Shown here: positions 1 through 8,446 of the stretch, in pieces
Position numbering within the stretch: position 1 is the stretch's first letter
How the letters are laid out: the number at the start of each line of letters is the position of its first letter
Assembly (NCBI RefSeq): GCF_031085175.1
Contig: NZ_JAVHUY010000020.1
Coordinates: 62,001 to 126,000 of the forward strand
Direction: 5' to 3'
Length of the DNA: 64,000 nucleotides
Source: Phytohabitans maris
Lineage (GTDB): Bacteria > Actinomycetota > Actinomycetes > Mycobacteriales > Micromonosporaceae
Position numbers and translations under genes: made by a program
Notes under the pieces: generated by a model
Seen by the model: only the letters and a program-made list of their open reading frames with translations
What the model was told of the DNA's origin: nothing
Databases searched by the model: none

Positions 1-2659
1 CACCCAGGTGGAGCTCTCGGCCACCAAGCGCACCGGCATCCTCCGCCTCACATACCCGGCGACGACCACCGCGCGGGTGCTCGTCAACCCGAGCCGGAGC
101 GCCACCGGCAACCGCAACGGCACGATTTCGATCAGCGGCAGCACCGTCACCGGTTCGGTCACCGGCGGCGGCTTCTGCGGCAACTCCAAGCCGTACCAGA
201 TCTTCTACCGGATGGAGTTCGACCGGGCACCGTCCGGTGTGGGCACCTGGCTGGGCGGGACGGTCAGCGCCGGCTCGACCAGCGCCAGCGGGGTCAACTC
301 GGGCGGCTACCTCACGTTCGACACGTCGGGCAACGCGGTCGTCCAGGTGAAGGTCGGCATCTCGTACGTCAGCCAGGCCGGCGCGCAGGCCAACCTCGCG
401 GCCGAGCAGAGCGGCTTCGACTTCGCCGGCGTACGCGCGGCCGCCAACGCCGAGTGGAACGCGATCCTCAACCGGGTGCAGGCGACCGGCGGGGCCGCCG
501 CCGACCTGCAGAAGTTCTACACCGCGCTCTACCGGGTGCTGATCAACCCGAACATCGCCAGTGACGTCAACGGCCAGTACCGCGGCTTCGACAACGCGAT
601 CCACACGGCCAGCCACACCGTGTACCAGAACTACTCCGGCTGGGACATCTACCGCTCGTGGGCCTCGCTGATCGCGCTGATCGCCCCGGTCGAGGCGAGC
701 GACATCGCCAAGTCGATGGTGCTCGACGGCCAGCAGGGCGGCCTGCTGCCGAAGTGGTCGCACAACCACAACGAGGCGTTCATCATGACCGGCGACCCCG
801 GCCCGATCATCGTCTCCAGCATGTACGCGTTCGGCGTGCGTGGCTTCGACACCACCGCCGCGCTCAACCTCATGCACGCGAGCTCCAACGGCGGCACCGC
901 GCAGGGCAGCCCGATCCGCGGCCTGCAGAGCGGGTACGTGAGCCGGGGGTACATCCACGAGGACCCGTCGGACTCGCTGGAGTACTCGGCTTCGGACTTC
1001 GCGGTCGCCCAGTTCGCCCGGGCGCTCGGCGACACCGCGAAGTACAGCACGTACATGCAGCGGGCGCAGTTCTGGCGCAACGTCTTCAACACCGAGTCGC
1101 AGTACGTGCACGACCGCAACGACAGCGGCACCTGGCCGTGGCCGCTCGACCCCGCCAACCACAGTGGATACACCGAGGGAAACGCGTCCCAGTACACCTG
1201 GATGGTGCCGTACAACTTCGGCTCGCTGATCAACCTGATGGGTGGCCGGGAGACCGCGGTGCAGCGCCTCGACCACCACTTCACGCAGCTCAACGGCGGG
1301 CTCTCGCTGCCCTACTTCTACATCGGCAACGAGCCCGAGCACGGCGTGCCGTGGGCGTACCACTTCGCCGCCGCGCCGTACCGCACGAGCGACGTGGTGC
1401 GGCGGGTGATGACCGAGTCGTTCACCACCGGCGCGGGTGGCCTGCCCGGCAACGACGACCTCGGCGCCACCTCCGCCTGGTACGTCTGGGCGGCGCTCGG
1501 CATGTACCCGCCGACGCCCGGCGCGGACACGCTCGCCCTGCACGGCCCGCTCTTCCCGTCGATCCTGGTCGACCGGCCGAGCGGCGACATCCAGATCAAC
1601 TCCACCGGCACCGGCCGCTACGTGCAGGGCCTCTCGGTCGGCGGCACGGCGACACAGCGCCCCTGGCTGCGATACGCCGACATCGCCGGCGGGGCCACAC
1701 TCTCGTACACGATGGGTGGCTCGCCGAGCGCGTGGGGCACCAATCCCGCGGACGTCCCGCCGTCGTTCAACGATGGCTTCACGCCGCCCCCGGCGGCGCC
1801 GTCGCTCGGCACGAACCTCGCGCTGAACCGCCCGGCCACCGGCTCGGCGGCCTGCGCGGCGAGTGAGGGGCCGGCGGAGGCCTTCGACGGCCTGCTCGGC
1901 CGGGACAGCAAGTGGTGCTCCACCGCGGCCGGCACCAAGACGCTCCAGGTCGACCTGGGCGGCAGCCAGAGCGTCACCTCGTTCGTGGTCAAGCACGCCG
2001 GCCTCGCCGGGGAGAGCACCGGCTGGAACACCGGGGCGTTCACGATCGAGACCAGTGTGGACGGTACGACGTGGACGAACCGGGTCACGGTGTCGGGCAA
2101 CCGGACCAGCCGCACGTACCATCCGGTCGCCACGGCCACGGCCCGCTACGTGCGGCTCAGCATCACGACTGCGGCCAACGACGGCAACAACGCCGCCCGG
2201 ATCACCGAGTTCGAGGTGTACGGCGGCGGTGGCGGCGGACCGTCCAATGTGGCGCTCGGCAAGACGGCGACCGCCGACTCGTCCTGCAACGCCGACGAAG
2301 GCCCGGCCAAGGCGGTCAACGGGAGCGTGAGCGGCGGCAACACCGACAAGTGGTGCTCGCTGGGCGGCTCCAAGTGGTGGCAGGTCGACCTGGGCGGCAC
2401 GTTCACCGTCGGCTCGGTCACCGTGCGGCACGCGGGCGCGGGCGGCGAGAGCGCGGACTGGAACACCCGCGACTTCGACCTCCAGATCTCCACGAACGGC
2501 ACGACCTGGACGACCGTCGCCTCCCCGCGCGGCAACACGGCCGCGGTGACCGAGCACGCGGTGGGCGCCTCGGCCAGATTGGTGCGCCTGAATGTCATAA
2601 CGGCCACCCAGACGAGCGATTCGGCCGCCCGAATTTACGAAGTGGAGGTCTATGCGTAG
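1..2659 (+). CDS. GH92 alpha-mannosidase with two F5/8 type C domains (5' truncated)
   Basis: Secreted family-92 glycoside hydrolase; the family consists of calcium-dependent exo-alpha-mannosidases that trim mannans and glycoprotein glycans. The frame is already open at base 2, so the signal peptide and most of the N-terminal sandwich lie upstream of the window. About 885 residues remain. The core holds GWDIYRSW, an acid-bearing GNEPEHG, and GLPGNDDLGATSAW followed by LGMYPPTPGAD, which match the family's conserved blocks in order. Two discoidin-type (CBM32-like) modules follow at about residues 600-740 and 745-883; each starts with an Asn-x-Ala-Leu segment and contains a Lys-Trp-Cys motif, so they look like a duplication. 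A LacI-family gene starts 26 bp after the stop. The family call is firm; the exact linkage cleaved is not visible. Confidence 0.93.
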   Translation, partial: TQVELSATKRTGILRLTYPATTTARVLVNPSRSATGNRNGTISISGSTVTGSVTGGGFCGNSKPYQIFYRMEFDRAPSGVGTWLGGTVSAGSTSASGVNSGGYLTFDTSGNAVVQVKVGISYVSQAGAQANLAAEQSGFDFAGVRAAANAEWNAILNRVQATGGAAADLQKFYTALYRVLINPNIASDVNGQYRGFDNAIHTASHTVYQNYSGWDIYRSWASLIALIAPVEASDIAKSMVLDGQQGGLLPKWSHNHNEAFIMTGDPGPIIVSSMYAFGVRGFDTTAALNLMHASSNGGTAQGSPIRGLQSGYVSRGYIHEDPSDSLEYSASDFAVAQFARALGDTAKYSTYMQRAQFWRNVFNTESQYVHDRNDSGTWPWPLDPANHSGYTEGNASQYTWMVPYNFGSLINLMGGRETAVQRLDHHFTQLNGGLSLPYFYIGNEPEHGVPWAYHFAAAPYRTSDVVRRVMTESFTTGAGGLPGNDDLGATSAWYVWAALGMYPPTPGADTLALHGPLFPSILVDRPSGDIQINSTGTGRYVQGLSVGGTATQRPWLRYADIAGGATLSYTMGGSPSAWGTNPADVPPSFNDGFTPPPAAPSLGTNLALNRPATGSAACAASEGPAEAFDGLLGRDSKWCSTAAGTKTLQVDLGGSQSVTSFVVKHAGLAGESTGWNTGAFTIETSVDGTTWTNRVTVSGNRTSRTYHPVATATARYVRLSITTAANDGNNAARITEFEVYGGGGGGPSNVALGKTATADSSCNADEGPAKAVNGSVSGGNTDKWCSLGGSKWWQVDLGGTFTVGSVTVRHAGAGGESADWNTRDFDLQISTNGTTWTTVASPRGNTAAVTEHAVGASARLVRLNVITATQTSDSAARIYEVEVYA

Positions 2660-2685
2660 CCCTTTCGCAAGGTACCGTGCCACAG

Positions 2686-3753
2686 ATGAGTGCTGAGGCA
2701 TCGGACCAGGTGGGTGGGAGCGGCGCGGGTCGCTCCGCCCACCCGGTCCGGCGCGGGCCCGAGGTCGCCCGCCGGCCGACCATGGTCGACGTCGCCCGGC
2801 ACGCGGGCGTGAGCATCAAGACGGTCTCCCGCGTCATCAACAACGAGCCCAACGTGCAGCAGCAGCTCATCGACCGGGTGTTGGCGAGCGTGGCGGAGCT
2901 GGGCTTTCGCCGCAACCACCTGGCCCGCACGCTGCGGTCCGGGCAGTCCACGGCCACGATCGGGCTGATCATCGAAGACCTGGCCAACCCGTTCTACTCC
3001 ACGATCGCGGCGATCGCGGCCGAGGCGGCCGCCCAGCACGAGACCCTGCTGATCACCGCCAGCTCGGAGGAGGACCCGCAGCGCGAGCAGCAGCTGCTCC
3101 GCGACCTCTGCTCGCGCCGGGTCGACGGGCTGCTGGTCGTGCCGGCCGGATACGACCACTCGTACCTGCGGCCCGAGGTCGAGATGGGCACGCCGGTGGT
3201 CTTCCTCGACCGGCCGGCGGGCGGGCTGCTCGCCGACACCGTGCTGCTCGACAACCGGGGCGGCGCCCAGGCCGGCGTGCGGCGACTGGTGGAGCACGGC
3301 CACCGGCGGATCGGCATCCTGCTCGACTCGGTCGCCGTCTACACCATGCGGGAACGGGTGGGCGGCGCGCAGGAGGCGCTGGCCGCGGCCGGCATCGGGT
3401 ACGACGAGCGGCTGGTCGCCGAGGGCGTGCACGACCCGGACACGGCGGCCGCGGCGGTGGCCGGGATGCTCGCCGCCGACGAGCCGCCGACCGCGTTCTT
3501 CAGCCTCAACAACCGGATCACCGTCGGCGTGCTGCAGGAGCTGTGGCGGCGCAAGAGCCAGGTCGAGGTGGTCGGCTTCGACGACTTCGAGCTGTCGTTC
3601 CTGATGCCGCAGCGGTTTACGGTGGTCTCCTACGACACGCGCCAGCTCGCGCGTACGGCGGTGGACCTGCTCTTCCAGCGGATCGCGGGTGAGCGCTCCT
3701 GGCCGCGCACGGTCACCCTCCCAACCACCCTGGTGGAGCGCGGCCTGTCCTGA
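2686..3753 (+). CDS. LacI-family transcriptional regulator
   Basis: 355-residue repressor-type protein. The N-terminal helix-turn-helix with hinge (VDVARHAGVSIKTVSRVIN, about residues 28-46) is typical LacI. The rest is a periplasmic-binding-protein-like sugar-sensing domain, from TIGLIIEDLANPFY to the C-terminal VVSYDTRQLARTAVDLL. The ATG at 2686 is chosen because the longer open frame upstream overlaps the GH92 gene in another frame. No strong Shine-Dalgarno is visible. It lies between a GH92 gene on the same strand and a convergent GH16 gene whose promoter carries a perfect LacI-type palindrome at 5280-5295. Control of one or both hydrolases by a released oligosaccharide is therefore the natural inference. 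The effector cannot be read from the sequence. Confidence 0.93.
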   Translation: MSAEASDQVGGSGAGRSAHPVRRGPEVARRPTMVDVARHAGVSIKTVSRVINNEPNVQQQLIDRVLASVAELGFRRNHLARTLRSGQSTATIGLIIEDLANPFYSTIAAIAAEAAAQHETLLITASSEEDPQREQQLLRDLCSRRVDGLLVVPAGYDHSYLRPEVEMGTPVVFLDRPAGGLLADTVLLDNRGGAQAGVRRLVEHGHRRIGILLDSVAVYTMRERVGGAQEALAAAGIGYDERLVAEGVHDPDTAAAAVAGMLAADEPPTAFFSLNNRITVGVLQELWRRKSQVEVVGFDDFELSFLMPQRFTVVSYDTRQLARTAVDLLFQRIAGERSWPRTVTLPTTLVERGLS

Positions 3754-3755
3754 CG

Positions 3756-3830
3756 CCTGTCCCGAGGCTTCGCCGGGACAGGTCGGGGCCTGAGGCTTCG
3801 CCGGGGCGGGTCGGGGCCGCCCCGGCGAAG
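3756..3830. terminator. Two hairpins between convergent genes
   Basis: Two inverted repeats fill the 84 bp between the convergent LacI and GH16 genes. The first pairs CCTGTCCCG (3756-3764) with CGGGACAGG (3774-3782). The second pairs CTTCGCCGGGG (3796-3806) with CCCCGGCGAAG (3820-3830). The phrase GAGGCTTCGCCGGG occurs in both, so the unit was probably duplicated. There is no long T-tract. They probably act as terminators for both strands. Confidence 0.7.
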
Positions 3831-3837
3831 GCTTTAC

Positions 3838-5247
3838 CTACCTCCGGAAGTGGAACCAGTTGACGTTGACGAAGTCGGCCGGCTGGCCGCTGGAGAACGT
3901 GAGGTAGACCGTTCTCGTGCCGGTCACGCCGGAGACGTTGCCGGGAACCGTCTGCCAGCTCTGCCAGCCGCCCGTGTTGGCGAGCGCGAAGCTGCCGAGC
4001 ACCGGGCCGGTCGGGCTGTCCAGGCGCACCTGGATCAGGCCGCTGACGCCTCCGGCCGCGCCGGACGCGACCCGGGCGACGAAGTCGATCGGCGAGCTGG
4101 AGCCGAAGTTGACGTTGTCGTAGCGCACCCAGTCACCGTTCGCGATGTGGCTGACGTTGAGGCCGCCCTCGCTGCACGTCTCGGTCTGCACCCCGTTCTG
4201 CGCGTTGAACGACTCCGCCTGGATGGTCGCGTACGCGTCCCGGCTGCCGCTCGGCGGTGGCGTGGTGTTGGGTGGCGGCGTGGTCGGGTTGGTGCCCCCG
4301 CCCGTCTGGTAGACCGCGACGTAGTCCACCAGCATCGGGACGCCCGAGACGGTCGCCGCGGTCGGCGTCTGCCCACCGGGTACCGCGTTCGGGAAGGCGC
4401 CGCCCATCGCCACGTTGAGCAGGATGAAGTAGCCGGCGTGGCTGGTCATGTTGGTCCAGTGCGGCTCGCCGACCTGCGACTGGCTGACGGTGTGGTAGAG
4501 CTGGCCGTCCACGTACCAGCGCAGCTGCTGCGGGTTGGTGTCCCACTCGAAGCGGTAGGTGTGGAACGCCGACTGGCAGGAGCTGCCGGGGCAGGCGCGG
4601 TTGGCGCCGATGCCGGTGGTCTCGTTGCACGGGCCGCCCGGGTTGACTCCACAGTGGAGCACACCCCAGACCGAGTTGATCCCGTTGACGTTCTCCATGA
4701 TGTCGAACTCGCCGATCCCCGGCCAGTTCCAGTACTGGCCGCGGTAGGGCGAGCCGAGGGCCCAGAACGCCGGCCAGTAGCCGGCCGCGCCCGCGCCGGT
4801 GACGTTGGGCATCTGGATGCGCCCCTCGATGCGCAGCTCACCGCCGGCCGGGGGCTTGAAGTTGGAGCGCACCGTCTCGATCCGCGCCGAGGTCCACTGG
4901 CCGGAGCCGCTGCGGATCGGCGTGATCACCAGGTTGCCGTTGCCGTCCTGGCGGAGGTTGGAGGTGCTGTTCGTGTACGTCTGGATCTCGCCGGTGCCCC
5001 AGTTCGCCGGGCCGCCCGGGTACTGCGTGCCGGTGTCGATGATCCAGTTTGCCGAGGAGGGGAGGGTGTTGGCCCCGCCGGTGAAGTCGTCGCTCCAGAC
5101 GAGGCTCCAGCCGGACGGGGTGGGTGGCAGCGCGGCGTTGGCGTTCATGGTCACCGCGAGCATGGCCGCGACCACGGTGGAAGCCGCCGCAGCGGCGATC
5201 AGCACGCGGCCGCGGCGGGGTCTGGAGGTGCCCTGTCGGTCTCTCAT
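3838..5247 (-). CDS. Secreted GH16 endo-beta-1,3-glucanase with CBM6
   Basis: 469-residue exported beta-glucanase (laminarinase type) acting on beta-1,3-glucans such as fungal wall glucan. The basic N-terminus RDRQGTSRPRRGR, a hydrophobic stretch and an Ala-rich cleavage region form a signal peptide. The GH16 jelly roll spans about residues 37-310 and carries the catalytic E-x-D-x-x-E as EFDIME (nucleophile Glu180, acid/base Glu185). A Thr/Pro linker leads to a CBM6-type module at about 335-469 (IQAESFNAQNGVQ, GDWVRYDNVNFG). The ATG at 5247 is preferred over an upstream in-frame start at 5295 because it has AGAGAGG at good spacing, and the upstream start would lie inside the operator. A consensus promoter and an operator lie just upstream. 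Confidence 0.93.
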   Translation of the reverse strand: MRDRQGTSRPRRGRVLIAAAAASTVVAAMLAVTMNANAALPPTPSGWSLVWSDDFTGGANTLPSSANWIIDTGTQYPGGPANWGTGEIQTYTNSTSNLRQDGNGNLVITPIRSGSGQWTSARIETVRSNFKPPAGGELRIEGRIQMPNVTGAGAAGYWPAFWALGSPYRGQYWNWPGIGEFDIMENVNGINSVWGVLHCGVNPGGPCNETTGIGANRACPGSSCQSAFHTYRFEWDTNPQQLRWYVDGQLYHTVSQSQVGEPHWTNMTSHAGYFILLNVAMGGAFPNAVPGGQTPTAATVSGVPMLVDYVAVYQTGGGTNPTTPPPNTTPPPSGSRDAYATIQAESFNAQNGVQTETCSEGGLNVSHIANGDWVRYDNVNFGSSSPIDFVARVASGAAGGVSGLIQVRLDSPTGPVLGSFALANTGGWQSWQTVPGNVSGVTGTRTVYLTFSSGQPADFVNVNWFHFRR

Positions 5248-5279
5248 GTCTGGCCTCTCTGTGGGGGTGGCGGTGGGCC

Positions 5280-5295
5280 GTGAGAGCGCTCTCAC
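5280..5295. promoter_or_regulatory. LacI-type operator at the GH16 promoter
   Basis: Perfect 16-bp palindrome GTGAGAGCGCTCTCAC with the central AGCGCT typical of actinobacterial LacI-family operators (CebR/CelR class, TGGGAGCGCTCCCA). It lies 3 bp downstream of the -10 box and 32 bp upstream of the GH16 start codon, so bound repressor would block transcription start. The obvious candidate regulator is the LacI-family protein encoded at 2686-3753. Confidence 0.85.
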
Positions 5296-5298
5296 AGA

Positions 5299-5327
5299 GT
5301 TTTACGTCCGGGACAACAAATTGTCAA
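5299..5327 (-). promoter_or_regulatory. Consensus promoter of the GH16 gene
   Basis: On the minus strand TTGACA (5327-5322) is followed, after exactly 17 bp, by TAAAAC (5304-5299). This is a near-consensus housekeeping sigma promoter in a locally AT-rich stretch that stands out from its surroundings. The transcription start would fall within or next to the 5280-5295 palindrome. Confidence 0.8.
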
Positions 5328-5330
5328 CAC

Positions 5331-5650
5331 TCATCGATATCTCTGGAAAACCGTTTGTTCCAGCGCCGTCCACGCGGTCGTGGTGACGAGGTACAGCCCG
5401 ACCGCCAGCGGCACGAACGCGGCCACCACGAGCGTGCCGTAGGGCAGCAGCGCGACGACCCGCCGCATCCGCTCGACCTCCGGGCCGGCTCCGGCGGGCA
5501 CCGGCGCCTCCCGCATCCGCCTCGCCGAGCGCCGGGCAAGGGCCGCCAGCAGGGCGAAGAGCACCAGGTAGACCGGGATGGCGGCGGCGCTCAGCCCGTC
5601 GGTGAGGTGATGCCCGAGCGGCACCCCGGCGAGCGTCGTCGGGGACGCGG
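5331..5650 (-). pseudogene. YidC/Oxa1 insertase remnant (C-terminal part only)
   Basis: The minus-strand frame encodes TTLAGVPLGHHLTDG, a hydrophobic helix (AAAIPVYLVLFALLAALA), a basic loop, and LLPYGTLVVAAFVPLAVGLY followed by TTTAWTALEQTVFQRY. This matches the last two membrane segments of short actinobacterial YidC/Oxa1 proteins. The N-terminal membrane segments and charged loop are absent. Upstream the frame runs into the end of the DUF6412-like gene in a different reading frame with no plausible start. The simplest reading is an internal deletion that joined the 3' end of the upstream gene to the 3' third of yidC. Translation from an internal GTG to make a mini-protein cannot be excluded. 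Confidence 0.65.
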
Positions 5651-5881
5651 GCGCCCGGCGGCGTCCGGATCGACGTAGCGCGGCACGGCGGCCCGTGACC
5701 GCACCGGCGCGGCGGTCCATCCGACCGGCCGCTCCGGGATCGCCCGCAGCGCGCCGGCGAGATGCCCGGCGACCGCAACGGCGAGCAGGCCGACGGCCAC
5801 CGCGACCGCGACCTCGGCAGGCTGACCCGCGAACGCGAGGGCGATCGCCCACGCACCCAGCAGTCCCGTCAACGCCCGCAC
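5591..5881 (-). CDS. DUF6412-like small membrane protein
   Basis: 96-residue protein with two hydrophobic helices (LTGLLGAWAIALAFAG and VAVAVAVGLLAVAVAGHLAG) and a C-terminal YVDPDAAGRPRPR motif. That motif is characteristic of a small actinobacterial membrane family (DUF6412) that normally sits directly before a short yidC gene. The GTG at 5881 is chosen because the family begins with the first helix and the upstream frame looks non-coding; no strong Shine-Dalgarno is visible. After GRPRPR the frame continues as RRSPGC..., whereas homologues usually end in an Ala/Pro-rich tail. This is consistent with the deletion junction described for the adjacent YidC remnant. Function unknown. Confidence 0.6.
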   Translation of the reverse strand: MRALTGLLGAWAIALAFAGQPAEVAVAVAVGLLAVAVAGHLAGALRAIPERPVGWTAAPVRSRAAVPRYVDPDAAGRPRPRRRSPGCRSGITSPTG

Positions 5882-6208
5882 GCCCGCCAGCCTAGAAGCC
5901 CCCCGCCACCGCCCCGAGGCACCGGCGTCGCCGGCCGGCGCGGGCACGGACGCCGTTCCGAGGTGCCCCGTTCGTGCGGGCAGCTCCAGAGCTCCGCGCA
6001 CGAACGCCCGATCCGGCGACAACCCCGCGCAGACCTGGCAGCGGAGGCCGGGGAAGTCGGCGAGCGCAGCGAGCCGCCGGCCGCAGCGGTGCCCGCGGGA
6101 AAGCACCCCAAGAAAACGCTCCGCTGCGCTCCACGTTTCCCCGGGGACCCCGCGCAAACGGTCAGCGGCTGGCGCGGACCGGGGCAAATCTGTGGAAAGA
6201 AAAGGTCG
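5882..6208. other. 327-bp non-coding stretch with one clear hairpin
   Basis: No supported gene. The clearest structure is a 10-bp perfect inverted repeat, CGTTCGTGCG (5969-5978) with CGCACGAACG (5997-6006), extended by GG/CC inside the stem, probably a terminator for the minus-strand ligase gene ending at 6209. The segment around 6055-6075 (GCGAGCGCAGCGAGC) is locally repetitive. The remainder shows nothing I can interpret. Confidence 0.5.
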
Positions 6209-7309
6209 CTACGCGGGTGTCGCGGGGAGCGTGAGGTGGTCGAGGACGGCGGCCATGTCGCCGGTGCGGGCGTAGACGGCACGCTGGCGGGAGGCTCCGG
6301 TGCCCCGTGCCCGCAACCGTCCCATGAGGAGGGTCGCGAGCTCCAGGTCGCCGCTGCGCTCCAGCTCGGGCCGGACGGTGTCGAAGAGGCGCTGGAAGAG
6401 GTGCCACGCGGGGCGGCTCCGCTGGTCGGCCGGGTCGACCAGGAGGCCGGCCAGGCCGTCGTGGGCGGCGCGCCAGTGCGCGGCGGCGAGCAGGTGGTGG
6501 TCGATGCGCGGGGCCGGGCGGCCGGCCTCGATGTCGGCGAGCACCGTGCCGACCAGGCCGCGGGCGAGCGCGGCCACCAGGATCGTGTCGTCGAGGCTGG
6601 GGCAGACGTCGCCGATGCGGAGCTCGACCGTGGGGTAGCGGGCGGAGAGGCGGGCGTACCAGTAGAGCATCGCCTCGTCGAGCATCGCGCCGGCGGAGAT
6701 CAGCCGCGTCACCAGGTCTTCGTAGTGGTCGTGCGACTCCAGGTAGGGCGTGGGGCCCACCGACGGCCACCGCTCCCACATCACCGAGCGCCAGCTCGCG
6801 TACCCGCTGTCCCGGCCCTCCGCGAAGGGCGAGTTGGTCGTCGCCGCGTGCAGCAGGGGGAGCCAGGGGCGCAGGTGGTTGAGCACCTGGACGCCGGTGT
6901 GCGGGTCGGTGATTCCAATGTGGACGTGTATCCCGTTGAGCCCGGGGCCGGGCGAGAGCGCGCCGAAGCGTTCGACCATGCGGTGGAAGCGCGGCTCGTC
7001 CACCACCGGCGGCTCGGGGCCGTTGACCGGGCAGCAGCCGATCGCGGCCACCCGCGCGCCCGCCCGCGCCGCAGCGCTCGCGATCCCGGCGCGGAGGAGG
7101 CCCAGCGAGTGCCGCAGCGCCCGCAGGTCGAGCCCGGGCGGGCTGTTGATCTCGATCTGGCTGGTCAGGTACTCGCGCGCAACCTGGCCGCGCAGGTCGT
7201 CGCCGACCTCGGCCAGCACCGCGTCGACGGCCGGCGCCGCCTGACTCTTTTCGGCGTCCAGAAGGAGGAACTCCTCCTCCACGCCAACCGTCAGCCGCAC
7301 CGCTGCCAT
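6209..7309 (-). CDS. Carboxylate-amine ligase, glutamate-cysteine ligase type 2 family
   Basis: 366-residue GCS2/YbdK-type enzyme that joins a carboxylate to an amine using ATP. The N-terminus TVGVEEEFLLLDA is the signature start of the family. NGIHVHIGI and VELRIGDVCPSLDD are further family blocks; acidic and His residues in them coordinate Mg-ATP. The length is normal for the family. The ATG at 7309 has GCGAGGGA at suitable distance; frames extending further upstream are compositional. Family members include YbdK, with weak gamma-glutamylcysteine ligase activity, and mycothiol/ergothioneine-related EgtA-like enzymes. The neighbours here do not point to a pathway, so the substrate is left open. 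Confidence 0.88.
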   Translation of the reverse strand: MAAVRLTVGVEEEFLLLDAEKSQAAPAVDAVLAEVGDDLRGQVAREYLTSQIEINSPPGLDLRALRHSLGLLRAGIASAAARAGARVAAIGCCPVNGPEPPVVDEPRFHRMVERFGALSPGPGLNGIHVHIGITDPHTGVQVLNHLRPWLPLLHAATTNSPFAEGRDSGYASWRSVMWERWPSVGPTPYLESHDHYEDLVTRLISAGAMLDEAMLYWYARLSARYPTVELRIGDVCPSLDDTILVAALARGLVGTVLADIEAGRPAPRIDHHLLAAAHWRAAHDGLAGLLVDPADQRSRPAWHLFQRLFDTVRPELERSGDLELATLLMGRLRARGTGASRQRAVYARTGDMAAVLDHLTLPATPA

Positions 7310-7386
7310 GTACCCAGATCCCTCGCCACTGGAAACACCGTCGTTTCCCGAAAAATACTCCCATAATGGGCGCCGACCGGGAGCCT

Positions 7387-8205
7387 TTACGCGGGACGGC
7401 CTTGCGCGGGCTGGCAGGTGGGGCACCAGTACGAGTTGCGGCCGGCCAGGCCGGAGCGCTGGATCTCGGTGCCGCAGATCAGGCAGGGCTGGCCGGCGCG
7501 GCGGTAGACGTACACCTCGCCGCCGTGGCGGTCGACCCTCGGCGCCCGGCCCATCGCCTCGGGCATGTGCTGGCTGTGCACCGTGTCGATGCGGCCGCGG
7601 CTGACCCCTTCCTTCATCAGCTCGCGCAGGTCGGCCCAGAGGTCGCCCCACTGGGCCGGGGTGAGCAGGCGGCCGGCCCGGGTCGGCGGGATGCCCGCGC
7701 GGAAGAGCACCTCGGAGACGTACACCAGACCAGGTCCGGCCACAGTGGACTGGTCCAGCAGCAGGGCGGCCAGCGGCGTGGTGCTGCGCCGGATCCGGGC
7801 GTACGCGGTGTCCGGGTCGGCGTCGTCGCGCAGCGGGTCGGCACCGAGCCGGGCCCGGAGCGCGTCGGGCTCGTCGAGCAGCTCGCAGGCGGCCGGGCCG
7901 CGCAGGTCGATCCAGTGGCGCTCGGTCTCCAGCCGCAGCCGCACCTGACCCACCGGCGGCGGGGTGGGCGCCTCCCCGTCGGTGAACACCCCGTACAGCC
8001 CCAGGTGCACGTGCAGTGTCCGGCCGCCGTCGTAGTGGTGCAGCAGGTGCTTGCCGTACGCCTCGGTGTCCAGCAGCACGGTGCCGGTGAGCCGGGCGGC
8101 GCCGGCCGCGAAGCGCCCCTGCGGGCTGGAGACGGTGACCCGCCGCCCGGCGAGCAGGGAACGGTGCTGGGCGGCGAGCCGGTGGATGGTGTGGCCTTCG
8201 GGCAC
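7387..8205 (-). CDS. Fpg/Nei-family DNA glycosylase (endonuclease VIII-like)
   Basis: 272-residue base-excision-repair glycosylase/AP lyase removing oxidised bases. It starts MPEGHTIHRL, the Nei variant of the family N-terminus, with Pro2 as the Schiff-base nucleophile and Glu3 as the catalytic acid. A helix-two-turn-helix is followed by a C-terminal zinc finger with CLICGTEI and WCPTC (Cys4), ending close to the normal length. Lys at EAYGKHLLHH is the conserved beta-hairpin lysine. The downstream gene on the same strand is a ligase with an unrelated role and a 77-bp gap, so co-transcription is possible but not obvious. MPEGHT favours Nei over MutM/Fpg (MPELPE). Confidence 0.92.
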   Translation of the reverse strand: MPEGHTIHRLAAQHRSLLAGRRVTVSSPQGRFAAGAARLTGTVLLDTEAYGKHLLHHYDGGRTLHVHLGLYGVFTDGEAPTPPPVGQVRLRLETERHWIDLRGPAACELLDEPDALRARLGADPLRDDADPDTAYARIRRSTTPLAALLLDQSTVAGPGLVYVSEVLFRAGIPPTRAGRLLTPAQWGDLWADLRELMKEGVSRGRIDTVHSQHMPEAMGRAPRVDRHGGEVYVYRRAGQPCLICGTEIQRSGLAGRNSYWCPTCQPAQGRPA

Positions 8206-8446
8206 GCCGAAACCTTACCCAGGCCCCGGCCCGCCGCGTCCGCGCCGGACCCGCGCGCCCGGGGCCTGATTCGCGCCGCCGGGTCGGCCCACTGTGGCCG
8301 GCGGATCGGCGCCGCCGGGCCAGAGCCGCGGCGCCGGGCCGGGGCGAGGGTGCATGAGTTCTCACCCATCTGGGTATGCCGATGGGCATCCCCCGCGCGG
8401 TGGCCAAACGGAAGTGCTCCGCGCCCGCATGAGGAGGTGCGCCGCG
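8206..8446. other. Divergent intergenic region with two hairpins
   Basis: 241 bp between the divergent Nei gene and the small membrane-protein gene. CAGGCCCCGG (8220-8229) pairs with CCGGGGCCTG (8259-8268). Further on, ATGCC-GATG-GGCAT forms a small perfect hairpin close to the plus-strand start. No consensus promoter stands out. Confidence 0.4.

Noticed and set aside
1912-2685. Long upstream extension of the LacI-family gene
   Set aside because: The extension overlaps the GH92 coding region in another frame and is Arg/Gly-rich with no homology; the ATG at 2686 begins the protein.
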